Of a stretch of 64,000 nt of DNA, positions 36,402-46,400 are shown piece after piece. Under the pieces are notes generated by a model. That model made no database searches. It was given only the letters and a program-made list of their open reading frames with translations, and was not told the origin of the DNA. Source of the stretch: Massilia sp. erpn (GTDB lineage: Bacteria > Pseudomonadota > Gammaproteobacteria > Burkholderiales > Burkholderiaceae_D); assembly GCF_024400215.1 (NCBI RefSeq), contig NZ_CP053748.1, positions 3,286,001-3,350,000 of the forward strand, read 5' to 3'. Both the position numbers and the translations under genes were made by a program. The first letter of the stretch is position 1. Each line of letters starts with the position of its first letter.

Positions 36402-38525
36402 TTACTTGCTCAGGTCAATGCTGTACTTGGCGAAGCCGGAGGCATCCAGTCCACCTTCCGCCGCGACCTGGGACAAGCCGGCATTCTTCGCCAGCGGCAG
36501 ATGGCCTGGCGCCGAACGCAGGAAGACCGGGCCGGCCGTCTTCACCTTCACGAAGCTCCAGCTTTGCGCGCTGCCGTTATCGGCCAGCGTGACCTTGCCG
36601 CTGGTCTTGCCCAGTGTCTGCAGGTAGTTGCTGACCACGGCCTGGTTCGCATCCGGCGACTTGATGATGGTCTTGCTGCCGTCGATACCCGGCACATTGC
36701 CGCCGCCGCCGGCACGGTAGTCATTGGTCGCCACGATGAAATCGTCGCTGTCGGCTACCGGCTTGCCTTGGAAGCTTAGGTTGGCGATGCGGCTGCCGGC
36801 TGGCTTGCTGACGTCGATCTGGTATTTCAGCGCATTGCCTTCGGCGTAGAACACATCGAAGTTAAAGATCGTGCCGTAGGACGGCACCAGATCCTGTTCG
36901 GTGGTCTTGGCCGGGTCGATCTGGCCGAACTGCTTGGCCGACATTTCCAGCCAGGCTTTCAGGTCGGAGCCCTTGATCTTCACGGCTTGCAGATTGTTGT
37001 TGCCGTACAGGTAAAGGTCGCCCGGATTGCGGATTTGCAGACCCACCGGCTTGGCGGCGCTGGCGTCCGGTGCCACATCGGTAAAGTCGGAAGCGCCGTT
37101 GCGGCCCGCCTTGAACGGCGCGCTGCATGAGATCACTGGAATGTTCTTGTAGGTCGACAGCACAGGATCGGTGCTGCTGGCGATGAAGTTCTTCACGTAA
37201 TCGAGCTGCGCCTGATTCACCAGCTGGATCGCACTCACATCGCCCACCAGCGAGAAGTAGGACGACATTTCGAAGTCGGTGGACACGCCCAGCGGCTGCT
37301 TGGCATAGGCCACGGTGGCTTCGTGTTCATCCTTGATCAGTTTGGACAGTTCCGGATCGGCCTTCACCAGGGTGCTGCCGTCGGTGTATTTGAAGCCGCG
37401 CGATTCCACATTGGTCTTGGCCGGCTGCGTCACCCATTTGCCGCCTTGATACACCATGGTCATCTTGATGATGCCCAGACGACGGCCCCAGCTCTGCGCC
37501 ATCACGGTCGGCACATTGTTGACGAAGCCGTTGATGGCGTCGATATTGGCATTGGCCGGCAGGGCGGCGAACGATGGGTCGAGGGCCGGTGCGTTGGCCT
37601 CTTTACCTTTCGGGAAGACCAGGTGCGAGTGGCCGATCAGCAGCGCGTCGATGCCGGTGCTGGTCAGGTGGTAGCTCTGGTTTTCCATTTTCGGGCTGTA
37701 CGGGCTTGGATCCAGGCCACCGTGCGACAGCGCCACGACCACGTCCGCGCCCTTGCTGCGCAGCTCAGGTACATACTGCTTGGCCGCTTCCACGGAACCG
37801 GTGACGGCCACTTTGCCGGCCAGGTTTTTCTGGTCCCAATCCAGGATTTGCGGCGGCACGAAGCTCATGATGCCGATATTCAGCTTGACGGTCAGCTTGC
37901 TGCCGTCCGGCGCGGTGGCAGCGAAATCGCGCGGCAGCACGGCGTAAGGCTGGAAGATCGGCTTCTGGCTGGCGACGCCGGTGACGTTGCTCAGTACCAG
38001 AGGGAAGGTTGGTGCGCCGCAGGTGCCGGTTGGCTTGCTCACGCCGGGGATATTGAACTCGGTGTTGGTGACCTGGCTCAGGTAGGGCAGGCCGTAGTTG
38101 AATTCATGGTTGCCCATGCCGCCGCCGTCGAACTTCAGCGCGTTCATGGCTTTGTGGATGGCCAGGGTGCCGGAGCAGGGCACCGGCGAGGTCAGGGCCT
38201 GCAGATCGCCCAGCAGGGTGCCCTGGATGGTGTCGCCATCGTCCAGCAGCACATTGTTCGGATTCTCGGCGCGGGCGGCCTGGATCAGGGTGGAGGTGCG
38301 CTCCAGACCGAGGCTGGTGTCTTCCGACAGCGAATAGTAGTTATAGCTCAGTACATTGGCGTGCAGGTCGGTGGTTTCCATCAGCGCGAAGCTGACGGTC
38401 GTGCCTTCCGGGATTTTCGGCGTTTCCGGCTTGGTCACCAAGGTAGTGTTGTCGTTGCTGCTGCTGCCGCAACCTACCAGACCCGCTGCGGCCAGCGCCG
38501 CCACCATCACCCAATTCGTTTTCAT
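36402..38525 (-). CDS. cpdB: 2',3'-cyclic-nucleotide 2'-phosphodiesterase / 5'-nucleotidase family lipoprotein
   Basis: Calcineurin-like metallophosphoesterase of 707 residues that scavenges nucleotides outside the cytoplasm. The signal is a lipobox (LAAAGLVGC, Cys near 19). Metal-binding motifs appear in order: METTDLHANVLSYNY near 50-63, LLDDGDTIQG near 95-103, and GMGNHEFNYGL near 138-147. The C-terminal 5'-nucleotidase domain has YGTIFNFDVFY and VATNDYRAGGGGN, the nucleoside-stacking region. Length matches CpdB-type enzymes (about 650-700). It follows the Sel1-lipoprotein gene's 5' end on the same strand and is next to a toxin-antitoxin pair. Confidence 0.88.
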   Translation of the reverse strand: MKTNWVMVAALAAAGLVGCGSSSNDNTTLVTKPETPKIPEGTTVSFALMETTDLHANVLSYNYYSLSEDTSLGLERTSTLIQAARAENPNNVLLDDGDTIQGTLLGDLQALTSPVPCSGTLAIHKAMNALKFDGGGMGNHEFNYGLPYLSQVTNTEFNIPGVSKPTGTCGAPTFPLVLSNVTGVASQKPIFQPYAVLPRDFAATAPDGSKLTVKLNIGIMSFVPPQILDWDQKNLAGKVAVTGSVEAAKQYVPELRSKGADVVVALSHGGLDPSPYSPKMENQSYHLTSTGIDALLIGHSHLVFPKGKEANAPALDPSFAALPANANIDAINGFVNNVPTVMAQSWGRRLGIIKMTMVYQGGKWVTQPAKTNVESRGFKYTDGSTLVKADPELSKLIKDEHEATVAYAKQPLGVSTDFEMSSYFSLVGDVSAIQLVNQAQLDYVKNFIASSTDPVLSTYKNIPVISCSAPFKAGRNGASDFTDVAPDASAAKPVGLQIRNPGDLYLYGNNNLQAVKIKGSDLKAWLEMSAKQFGQIDPAKTTEQDLVPSYGTIFNFDVFYAEGNALKYQIDVSKPAGSRIANLSFQGKPVADSDDFIVATNDYRAGGGGNVPGIDGSKTIIKSPDANQAVVSNYLQTLGKTSGKVTLADNGSAQSWSFVKVKTAGPVFLRSAPGHLPLAKNAGLSQVAAEGGLDASGFAKYSIDLSK

Positions 38526-38604
38526 GCCATTCCCTGTGAGAAGAAAATCAAAGCCGCGACTTTAATTGTCATTCGTGACAGGGTTATGACAGGGCATGAA
38601 GGAA

Positions 38605-38895
38605 TTATGAAGACGGCAACTGGCGCTGGCTGCGGATTTCTAGAATAAAGACGGTATCGGTCCGTTTCTCGTAGAAATAAACGGCGATGTATGTCGCATG
38701 ACGCGGCCCCACTATTAATTCTCTCTTGCCGTTTTTTACGGGACGGCCTAGCTGTGGCGCTTGTTTGAGAATCTCTAATGCTGAGTTAATGCTCTTTACG
38801 CGAGACGTCGCTAAGGTAGGGTTGCGTTGAGCCAGGAAATCAAAAATATTTCCGATGTCGACTTTCGCTGATTCCAGCCAGATAAGGCCGGACAT
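38605..38895 (-). CDS. RelE/ParE-family toxin
   Basis: Small basic protein of 96 residues with the RelE/ParE fold: helix pair at 1-45 (MSGLIWLESAKVDIGNIFDFLAQRN) and strands containing LGRPVKNGKRELIVGP and TYIAVYFYEKRTDTVFILEIRSQRQ. The VFILEIRSQRQ end is ParE-like, so DNA gyrase is a more likely target than the ribosome, but this is inference. It starts two bases after the antitoxin stop codon. The pair is lower in GC than neighbouring genes, consistent with acquisition. Confidence 0.88.
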   Translation of the reverse strand: MSGLIWLESAKVDIGNIFDFLAQRNPTLATSRVKSINSALEILKQAPQLGRPVKNGKRELIVGPRHATYIAVYFYEKRTDTVFILEIRSQRQLPSS

Positions 38896-38897
38896 GG

Positions 38898-39176
38898 TCA
38901 GTTCCTGATTTTACGTGGACGAGGTGCTTCCACGACCTCCCCAGCTGCGCGACGTTCGAAGTATTCAACGATTTCTTCATGAGGAATTCCTTCCCCATGT
39001 TGAAGAAACTCCTCCCAACGGCGGTCAGCCTCCGGATAGGAGTCAGGGTCGTCGTACATCAGCTTATCGTTGATGGCGGTGAGAATAAAATCTTGCTCCG
39101 TGATGCCAGCGCGTTCGGCGGCTTCGGCGATAGCGGCTTGCAGTTCAGCGCTGAGCTGAATGGTAGTGTTAGTCAT
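38898..39176 (-). CDS. Ribbon-helix-helix antitoxin of the ParE/RelE pair
   Basis: Antitoxin of 92 residues. The N-terminal ribbon-helix-helix (TNTTIQLSAELQAAIAEAAE, residues 2-45) should bind DNA as a dimer and repress the operon. The acidic middle and C-terminal tail (residues 46-92, rich in Glu, Asp and Pro) should wrap the toxin. It is the first gene of the two-gene unit, the usual order for type II toxin-antitoxin systems. Confidence 0.87.
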   Translation of the reverse strand: MTNTTIQLSAELQAAIAEAAERAGITEQDFILTAINDKLMYDDPDSYPEADRRWEEFLQHGEGIPHEEIVEYFERRAAGEVVEAPRPRKIRN

Positions 39177-39226
39177 GCCAGCCTCCCTTGGGGATGGTTA
39201 GATTCTAGCACCGCTGGTTTGGCAAG

Positions 39227-39259
39227 AAAAACGCCCCGCGCGTTGCCGGGCGGGGCGTT
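39227..39259 (-). terminator. Rho-independent terminator of the TonB receptor gene
   Basis: On the minus strand AACGCCCCG pairs with CGGGGCGTT and is followed by TTTTTCTT. It begins 20 bases after the receptor stop and insulates the toxin-antitoxin unit. Confidence 0.85.
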
Positions 39260-39278
39260 CAGATGCGGCGGGACGGGG

Positions 39279-41669
39279 TCAGAACTTGGCGTACAGGCGG
39301 GCGAAGTAGGAGGCGCCGTTCAGGCCAAATTGCACGCTGTCGTATTTGAAGCCGTTGTCGGTCTCGTCGCGGTTCTGCGGCGAGGGCTTCACGTTGAAGA
39401 TGTTGTTGCCGCCGAAAGTGGCCTTCCACGTTTTGTTGATCGTATAGGTGAAGGCCAGATCGGCCGAGGTCTTGGCTTCGTAGTGCGCGTTCGGCACGCC
39501 GGCGGCGGTGCCGCTGAAGGTGCCCAGGGTCTGCGGGCCGAAGTGGATGATCTTGAAGTCAGTCTCCAGCTTGCCGGTCACGTAGTCGAAGCCCAGCGTG
39601 GCCTTGCGGCGCGGGCCGCCCTGTTCGATGAACAGGCGCTCGCGCTCGGACAGCAGCACGTCCTCATAGCCTTTCAGCGATGGCGGCGCGTGGATGCCTT
39701 TCACCTCGGTCTTGCTGACGTTCAGCGCGAGGAAGGTGGTCAGCTTGTTGTCGAGGAAGCTGCCGCGATGCGAGGCGGTCAGGTCCAGGCCTTGGGTCTT
39801 GGTATCGACCGAGTTGACGAAGAACTGGGCCTGGCCCACGCCCAGCGTGGCCAGACGGGCCGCCAGGTCGGGGTAGTTGTCGGCGGTGAAGCGGCCCGAC
39901 AGCACGATGCGGTCCTTGATCTTGATGTGGTAGAGGTCAGCCGTGATCGAGGTGGACTGCGTTGGCGTCCACGTTGCGCCCAGGGTGTAGGAGCGCGATT
40001 TCTCTTCCTTCAGCTTGGGAATGCCGGCCAGTTCCGCCACCGCGCCGCCGTTCGGCGCCAGCACCACATCGGTCGGCACGCCGGAGATGAAGTCGGTGAA
40101 GGTGGACGAGAAATACTTCTGCTGCAGCGACGGTGCGCGGAAGCCGCTGCTGACCGAGGCGCGCAGCAGCACGGAGTCGGCCACGCGGTAGCTGCCGGCC
40201 AGCTTGCCGGTGATGGTGGAACCGAAGTCGCTGAACTTCTCCCACCGCAGTGCGCCTTGCAGCTTGGCCTGGGCATTCAGGTCCGCTTCCAGATCGATGT
40301 AGGCAGCGCTGCTGTGGCGCTTGGCATTGGTCACGTCGCCAGGCTGGAAGCCAGGGAAGCCCTGGCTGCCGGCCGCACCGCCCACGCCGACGCCATCGGC
40401 ATCGATATAGGAGCCGCGCTCACCCGCGAAAATCTTGTATTTCTCGGCGCGGTATTCGGCGCCGAAGGCCACGTTCAAGCCTTGACCGATCAAGCCGTCG
40501 AAGTAGCGGTTGATGTCGAAATTGGTGGTCGACTGCTGGAAGGAGAAGCCGCCCGCATCGAAGCTGCTTGGGCTGATGCCCTTGCCGCCCTTGAGGATGT
40601 CGGCATTGGCGATGGAGGCGTTCAGCGTATTGCTGATGTTGTACTTCAGGCGGTTGTAGCCATAGGTCTGCGAGAGGTCGGCATTCCACTCGCCGATCTT
40701 GCTGCGGAAGCCGACGATGGCGTAGCGGTCGTCCAGATCGCCGTTGATGAAGGGTACAAAGCCGTTCGGATACATCGGGCCGATATTGCGGTTGTCCTCT
40801 TCCGGCGTGCCGCGCGCCCAGGCGCCGCTGGAGGCGTCGCGCGTCTGCACGCCCGCCGTGAAGTAAAGCTTGCCCGCGCTGCCGGTGGGGAATTCACCGT
40901 TCAGGTACACCGTCTTGTTCTTGGCCTTGGTGTCGCCGATGGTGCGCGGGTTGCCCGGTTCGGCGCGGTTGGAGCGGCCACGGTCCAGATATTCGCCGGT
41001 GATGCCGACCACGCCGCTGCCCAGCGCCACGCCGCAATAGGCCGAGGCCATATAGTTCTTGCCGTCGCCCGCAGAGTACTGGCTGTAGCCGGCCACCGAT
41101 TCGCAACCCAGGCTTTTCTTCAGGCCGACGTCGATCACGCCCGCAATCGCGTCCGAGCCGTATTGGGCGGCGGCGCCGTCGCGCAGCACTTGCACATCCT
41201 TGATCGCCAGCAGCGGGATGGCGTTCATGTCGGTGCCGGTGTTGCCGCGGTTGCGCGCGCCGAACAGGTTCACCAGGGCCGAGGTGTGGCGGCGTTTGCC
41301 GTTCACCAGCACCAGGGTCTGGTCCGAACCCAGGCCGCGCAGCGCGGCCGAATCCACAAGGTCGGCGCCATCGGCTCCGGTCTGGCGGGTGGAGTTGAAG
41401 GAAGGGGAGATGTAAGTCAGCGTCTGCGCCAGATCGAACTGGCCGCCTTGCTCGGCCACCTTGTTCATCGGGATCACATCGATCGGCACCACGGTGTCGG
41501 TGGTGGAGCTGGTGGCGCGGCGCGAACCCACCACGCTCACGGTCTGGATTTCGCCGGACTTGGCTGCGGTGTCGGCGGCCTGGGCCAGAACGTGAGGCGC
41601 GGCAGCCAGAGAAGCGGCGCCGTACAGGCTGAACAATACGGCTTTGCGGAGCTTAGAAATCGGAAACAC
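39279..41669 (-). CDS. TonB-dependent outer-membrane receptor
   Basis: Outer-membrane receptor of 796 residues. The signal peptide spans about 1-30 (FSLYGAASLAAAPHVLAQA). The plug (about 45-185) carries DSAALRGLGSDQTLVLVNGKR and VQVLRDGAAAQYGSDAIAGVI. The barrel includes SSGFRAPSLQQKYF, which is the common FRAP-type strand, and the C-terminus ends YFARLYAKF with the terminal aromatic needed for barrel assembly. The substrate is not evident; carbohydrate or peptide is typical for this general type. No Fur-like box is seen upstream. A strong terminator follows. Confidence 0.92.
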   Translation of the reverse strand: MFPISKLRKAVLFSLYGAASLAAAPHVLAQAADTAAKSGEIQTVSVVGSRRATSSTTDTVVPIDVIPMNKVAEQGGQFDLAQTLTYISPSFNSTRQTGADGADLVDSAALRGLGSDQTLVLVNGKRRHTSALVNLFGARNRGNTGTDMNAIPLLAIKDVQVLRDGAAAQYGSDAIAGVIDVGLKKSLGCESVAGYSQYSAGDGKNYMASAYCGVALGSGVVGITGEYLDRGRSNRAEPGNPRTIGDTKAKNKTVYLNGEFPTGSAGKLYFTAGVQTRDASSGAWARGTPEEDNRNIGPMYPNGFVPFINGDLDDRYAIVGFRSKIGEWNADLSQTYGYNRLKYNISNTLNASIANADILKGGKGISPSSFDAGGFSFQQSTTNFDINRYFDGLIGQGLNVAFGAEYRAEKYKIFAGERGSYIDADGVGVGGAAGSQGFPGFQPGDVTNAKRHSSAAYIDLEADLNAQAKLQGALRWEKFSDFGSTITGKLAGSYRVADSVLLRASVSSGFRAPSLQQKYFSSTFTDFISGVPTDVVLAPNGGAVAELAGIPKLKEEKSRSYTLGATWTPTQSTSITADLYHIKIKDRIVLSGRFTADNYPDLAARLATLGVGQAQFFVNSVDTKTQGLDLTASHRGSFLDNKLTTFLALNVSKTEVKGIHAPPSLKGYEDVLLSERERLFIEQGGPRRKATLGFDYVTGKLETDFKIIHFGPQTLGTFSGTAAGVPNAHYEAKTSADLAFTYTINKTWKATFGGNNIFNVKPSPQNRDETDNGFKYDSVQFGLNGASYFARLYAKF

Positions 41670-41816
41670 TTAACAATCTCCCATGGAAAGATTGAACGAT
41701 TCTAAGCGATACTTTCTGCGCCTAACTATTACTTATTTCGACACTGTGACAATTTCGCACAGCTTGGATTTTACTAATTGTGCGGAGGAGGAAATCGTGT
41801 ATAAAGGTCGTATTTC

Positions 41817-42644
41817 CTAAGGGTATGTTCTATTGTGGTGCGAAAATTCTGCAGCGCCGCCGATCTGGATTGTGTCATGCACCAGTCTGGTGCGTATCAT
41901 GCAGGGCTGTCCTAAATGTGACCCTTGGTAGATGAGAAGTGCACTTTGCAAGTGCGCCGTGAGCGCGCCTGCCGCCACGCCGGTGGCCGAATCTTCCGCT
42001 GCCGGATCGAGGTGGTTGAAGTTGCGCCCCTCCAGATGGCCGTCCGGGCGGCGGCACCACACATAGCAGCCATTCACCCCATATTCCTTGCCCCATTGCG
42101 TGATGCGCGCCAGATCGGGACGCAGGCCGAGCAGCGTGGCGCTGTCGCGCACTTCCAGCAGCAGCTTGGGACTGCCGACCGAGGCAACGACCGGCGCGGA
42201 TGCCAGCTCCAGCGTTTCATCGTTCAGCAATTGTTGCGCCAGGCCAGGCGACAGCTCAGGGGAGGGCGCCGGCTGGCGCCTCAGGCTGATGAAAACATCG
42301 TCCCCTGCCTGCGACAATTCAAGCAACTGCCCGCGCATGGCGGTGCGCACGGTAAGCGGCTGAGTCCGCTCTTCCAGCAGCACCCGTGCCGCTGCCAGCG
42401 TGGCATGCAAGCAAAGCGGGCTGCGCGCATGGGGATAGAAATAATCCAGCACATAAGCCGCCTGCTCATCGCCCCGGTCCACGAAAACGCAGGCACTGAC
42501 GCCGCTCTGCGCCGCAAACGCCTGCCTTTCCGCGATATCCTGCGTCCCCTCCAGCACCACCAGCGCCGGATTGCCTTCGCCCGCCTGCGTACCAAAACAC
42601 TTCAGCTCATGAATCACCGCCACCTGCTGCTCCCGCATATGCAA
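41817..42644 (-). CDS. PhzF/DapF-fold family protein
   Basis: PhzF-family protein of 275 residues with two pseudo-symmetric DapF-like domains. It has the N-terminal CFGTQAGEGNPALVVLE, the FFYP/CLHATLAAARVL helix near 65-85 and GNF-like EGRNFNHLDPAAEDSATGVAAGALTAHL near 205-232. Relatives isomerise or epimerise small acids, for example in phenazine synthesis, but no phenazine genes are nearby and most family members have unknown substrates. It is a stand-alone gene on the minus strand. An in-frame ATG two codons in is also possible. Confidence 0.85.
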   Translation of the reverse strand: MHMREQQVAVIHELKCFGTQAGEGNPALVVLEGTQDIAERQAFAAQSGVSACVFVDRGDEQAAYVLDYFYPHARSPLCLHATLAAARVLLEERTQPLTVRTAMRGQLLELSQAGDDVFISLRRQPAPSPELSPGLAQQLLNDETLELASAPVVASVGSPKLLLEVRDSATLLGLRPDLARITQWGKEYGVNGCYVWCRRPDGHLEGRNFNHLDPAAEDSATGVAAGALTAHLQSALLIYQGSHLGQPCMIRTRLVHDTIQIGGAAEFSHHNRTYP

Positions 42645-42665
42645 AACACGCAGTATGCAGGCTTT

Positions 42666-43127
42666 TTACTGGGACTGCTCGGTAGCACTGGTTGATGGCT
42701 CTGCTTGCTTACCCAATACAAAAATAACTGCGAGACTGGTGATTGTGCTCAGTGCAATACATCCCGCTAGCCAATCATGATCGAAGTAGCCGAGTATCCC
42801 TGCGATGATGCCGAAGAGTGAACCAAGAACTGCCGCAATTGCTTGCCCGCGCCTCTTCGCCTGGATATCTGCGCTCACAAGCTGCAGCTCAATTGCGCTG
42901 CGGTGCGCTGCTTGTTTTTCCAACAGCATCAGTAAGCGTTCCGCGCCTCCTGGAATGATCTGCTCATATTCCTTCAAAAGATGTGGTGGCGGCAGTGGAC
43001 CTTCAAATTTGGTGAGTTTGGCGATTACACGATGAATTTCGTGTTGTTGCGAAGCTGGTAGGTCGCAAATAAGCGGAGTAATGCTCTCCGCGACCTCGTG
43101 AGAGGAGGGCGGGCATTCTTTGTTCAT
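42666..43127 (-). CDS. DUF2335-type small membrane protein
   Basis: Protein of 153 residues. The first 95 residues are soluble, with the DUF2335 (PF10097)-like signature GPLPPPHLLKEYEQIIPGG, the AERLLMLLEKQAAHRSAIE helix following. Two membrane segments then lie at about 98-115 (IAAVLGSLFGIIAGILGYF) and 120-141, ending in a short polar tail. No function is known for DUF2335. It follows a 69-residue gene by one base, so they form a two-gene unit of visibly lower GC than surroundings. Confidence 0.72.
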   Translation of the reverse strand: MNKECPPSSHEVAESITPLICDLPASQQHEIHRVIAKLTKFEGPLPPPHLLKEYEQIIPGGAERLLMLLEKQAAHRSAIELQLVSADIQAKRRGQAIAAVLGSLFGIIAGILGYFDHDWLAGCIALSTITSLAVIFVLGKQAEPSTSATEQSQ

Positions 43128-43128
43128 G

Positions 43129-43338
43129 TTATTTGCAGGAGCCGAATTGGTAGGCGTGAATTAGCTGGCGGAAATCCTTGCTAGTCGCCGAGAAGTCAGT
43201 GCATAAAGTGGCATAGTCCTGCTCAAGCGATGCTTGCGATAGGACGGGAGCGCAGAAGCCGCGAATGTCCAGAATACTAGCTGCGCCCTGGAGAAAAGGA
43301 TGTTTTGACCATCCGCGATGGCAAATCCACAGATTCAT
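43129..43338 (-). CDS. Hypothetical small protein
   Basis: Unrecognised 69-residue protein beginning MNLWICHRGW. It has three cysteines plus one near the C-terminus (about residues 6, 33, 49 and 68), many aromatic residues, and no signal or membrane segment. I chose the ATG at 43338, preceded by a perfect AGGAGG; a longer open frame upstream has no RBS. It is first in a two-gene unit with the DUF2335-type protein. The LexA box of dnaE2 lies 103 bases upstream on the other side, which raises the possibility of SOS control. Confidence 0.55.
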   Translation of the reverse strand: MNLWICHRGWSKHPFLQGAASILDIRGFCAPVLSQASLEQDYATLCTDFSATSKDFRQLIHAYQFGSCK

Positions 43339-43440
43339 ATGAACCTCCTGTTTAAGCTTAGCTCTCATATTTTTCCATGGCAAGCTGAGCCGGTTGATGA
43401 TTCTGCGCAACTCTTGCGAATACGAAATTGAGTGCTAAAA

Positions 43441-43460
43441 TACTGTATTTATATACAGTT
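43441..43460 (+). promoter_or_regulatory. LexA box upstream of dnaE2
   Basis: TACTGTATTTATATACAGTT matches the LexA consensus (ACTGT-N8-ACAGT). It ends 14 bases before the dnaE2 ATG; TTGAGT at 43428-43433 could be the -35. Its halves match those of the imuA box, tying the two loci together. Confidence 0.9.
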
Positions 43461-43474
43461 ATTCTTGAGCATCC

Positions 43475-46400
43475 ATGTCCGCGCCGCTGCCAAAAATCGG
43501 ACTGCCCGCCTATGCGGAACTGTTCTGCCTGACGAACTTCTCCTTCCTCGAGGGCGCTTCGCATGCCGAGGAGTTGGCGGCGCGCGCCGTGCAGCTGGAC
43601 TACGAGGCGCTGGCGATCACCGACGAGTGTTCGCTGGCCGGCGTGGTGCGCGCTCACGGCGAGGCGAAACGGGCGGGCCTTAAGCAGCTGCTGATCGGCA
43701 GCTTTTTCCATTTGATGCATCCGGATGGGAGCCCGGCCCTGTCGCTGATCGCCATTGCGCAGAACCGCAACGGCTACGGCAATCTGTCGGAGATGATCAC
43801 TGTGGGGCGCACACGCGCCGATAAGGGTACGTATCTGCTGCATCCCGACGATTTCGCCAATCCGCCGCCGGAGCGCGCCCACTTAACAGGCATGCCGGAT
43901 TGTCTGCTGATCCTGCTGCCCGCCTATCCGGCCCAGGAAGCGCAGGAAGTCGACCGTCTGCATGCGCAGGCGGCGTGGATGGCGTCCACCTTCCCCGGCC
44001 GCTGCTGGATCGGCCTGACACTGCTGCAGCGCGCCTTCGATGAAACGCACCGCACCGGCATCGAAGAGGTGGCGCTGCAGCATGGCTTGCCGGTGGTGGC
44101 GGCAGGCCACGTCTGCATGCACGTCCGTTCGCGCAAGCCGCTGCACGATACGCTGAATGCGATCCGCCTGGGCAAGCCGGTGGGGGAGTGCGGCTATGAA
44201 CTGGGGCAGAACGCTGAGCAGCGCCTGCGCTCGCGGTTTCGCCTGGCGAACGTTTATCCGGCGCAGGCGCTGGCCGAAACCATACGCATCGCGCAGCAAT
44301 GCACGTTCTCACTCGATGAGCTGCGCTATGAATATCCCGATGAGCTGATCCCGTCCGGCTACACGGCGACCAGCTATCTGCGCCAGGAGACGTATGCCGG
44401 AGTGCGCGTCCGCTATCCGGACGGTTTGCCGGAGAAGGTGGAGAGGCAGATCGAACATGAACTGGACCTGATCGCCAAGCTGCGCTACGAGCACTACTTC
44501 CTCACCGTGTACGACATCGTGCGCTATGCGCGCTCGATCAATATCCTGTGCCAGGGACGCGGTTCGGCGGCCAATTCAGCCGTCTGCTACTGCCTTGGGA
44601 TTACCGAAGTCGATCCCTCGCGCAGCAATCTGCTGGTCGAGCGTTTCATTTCGCTGGAGCGCGCCGAGCCGCCCGACATCGATGTCGATTTCGAACACCA
44701 GCGGCGCGAGGAAGTGATCCAGTACATCTACAAAAAATATGGCCGCCACCGCGCCGCGCTGGCCGCCACCGTGATCTGCTACCGGCCCCGCAGCGCGTTG
44801 CGCGACAGCGGTAAAGCGCTCGGCGTCGATCTGGACATCGTGGAAAAAGTGGCGAAGGCGCACCGCTGGTTCGACAGCAAGCACGATCTGCTGGCGCGTC
44901 TGGCCGAATGCGGCCTCGATCCGGAATCGCTGCTGGCGCGGCAATGGGCGTCGATGGCCGAGAAGCTGCTCAAGTTCCCGCGCCATCTGTCGCAGCATGT
45001 GGGCGGCTTCGTCATCGCCCGCGACAAGCTTTCGCGCCTGGTGCCGATCGAGAACGCGACTATGGAAGACCGCAGCGTCATCCAGTGGGACAAGGACGAT
45101 CTGGAGGAACTGGGCCTGCTCAAAGTCGATGTGCTGGCGCTGGGCATGCTGTCGGCCCTGCACCGCGCTTTTGACTTGATCGGTCAGCGGCGCGGTTGCG
45201 AGTTCCGCATGCAGGACGTGCCGAAAGAAGACGAGGCCACCTACGACATGATGTGCGAGGCCGACACCATGGGCGTATTCCAGATCGAGTCGCGCGCGCA
45301 AATGAGCATGCTGCCGCGCCTGCGGCCGCGCGAGTTCTACGATCTGGTGGTGGAGGTGGCGCTGGTGCGTCCGGGGCCGATCCAGGGCGGCATGGTGCAT
45401 CCCTACCTGCAGCGGCGCATAGACAAGAAGAAGATCGATTATCCGCCAGGGCTGGAAGAAGCTTTGGGGCGTACCCTGGGCGTACCAATCTTTCAGGAGC
45501 AGGTGATGCAGGTGGCGGTTATCGCCGCCGGCTTCAAACCTGGGGAAGCAGATCAACTGCGACGCGATATGGCGGCATGGAAGCGCAAGGGCGATGTGAA
45601 GAAATACCAGGAGCGTATTGTCGCCGGCATGGTGGAACGTGGTTATGATGAGGAATTCGCCAAGCGCATTTGCCTGCAGATTCAAGGTTTTGGCGAATAC
45701 GGCTTCCCCGAATCGCATGCGGCCAGCTTTGCGCTGCTGACTTATGTGAGTTCATGGGTTAAGTGCCATGAACCAGCCGTCTTCCTGTGTGCGCTGCTGA
45801 ACAGCCAGCCGCTGGGCTTCTACCAGCCCTCGCAGCTGGTGCAGGATGCGAAACGCCATGGCGTGGAAGTGCGGCCGGTCGATCTTATGGTCAGCGATTG
45901 GGACTCCACACTGGAAGAGCTGGAGGCGGGCTGTAATACGGCGCAGGCGCCGCCGGATGCTGGCGAGGCTGGTGGCATGCCTTGCCGCTGCCAGCCCGCC
46001 GTGCGGCTGGGCTTTTCCATGTTGCGCGGCATGCGTCCGGAAGCGGCGGAGCGCATCGTGGTGGCGCGCGAGCAGCATCCCTTTGCCAGCGTGGCCGATC
46101 TGGCGCGGCGTGCCGATCTGGATCGCCATGATTTGCAGGTTCTGGCTGGAGGTAACGCCCTGCACGGTCTTGCCGGCCACCGCCGCCAGGCGCTGTGGGA
46201 TGCGGTCGGTGCCGTGCCGGATAAGGATCTGCTGCGTCCCACCGTGCCGCAGGAAACCGCGCCGGTATTGACGCCGCCCAGCGAGGGCGAGGACATCATC
46301 GGCGACTACCGCGCCCAAGGGCTGACCCTGCGCCGCCATCCGGTCGCGCTGATCCGCCCGCAGCTGCACGCCAAACGCTTCCTGTCCGCTGAGGTGCTGA

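Noticed and set aside
38979..41705. Long open frame (908 codons) antisense to the TonB receptor
   Set aside because: Same codon-bias effect; the receptor has a signal peptide, plug and terminal Phe on the other strand.
41817..42644. Phenazine biosynthesis gene cluster
   Set aside because: Only a lone PhzF-fold protein; no phzA-G partners are present.
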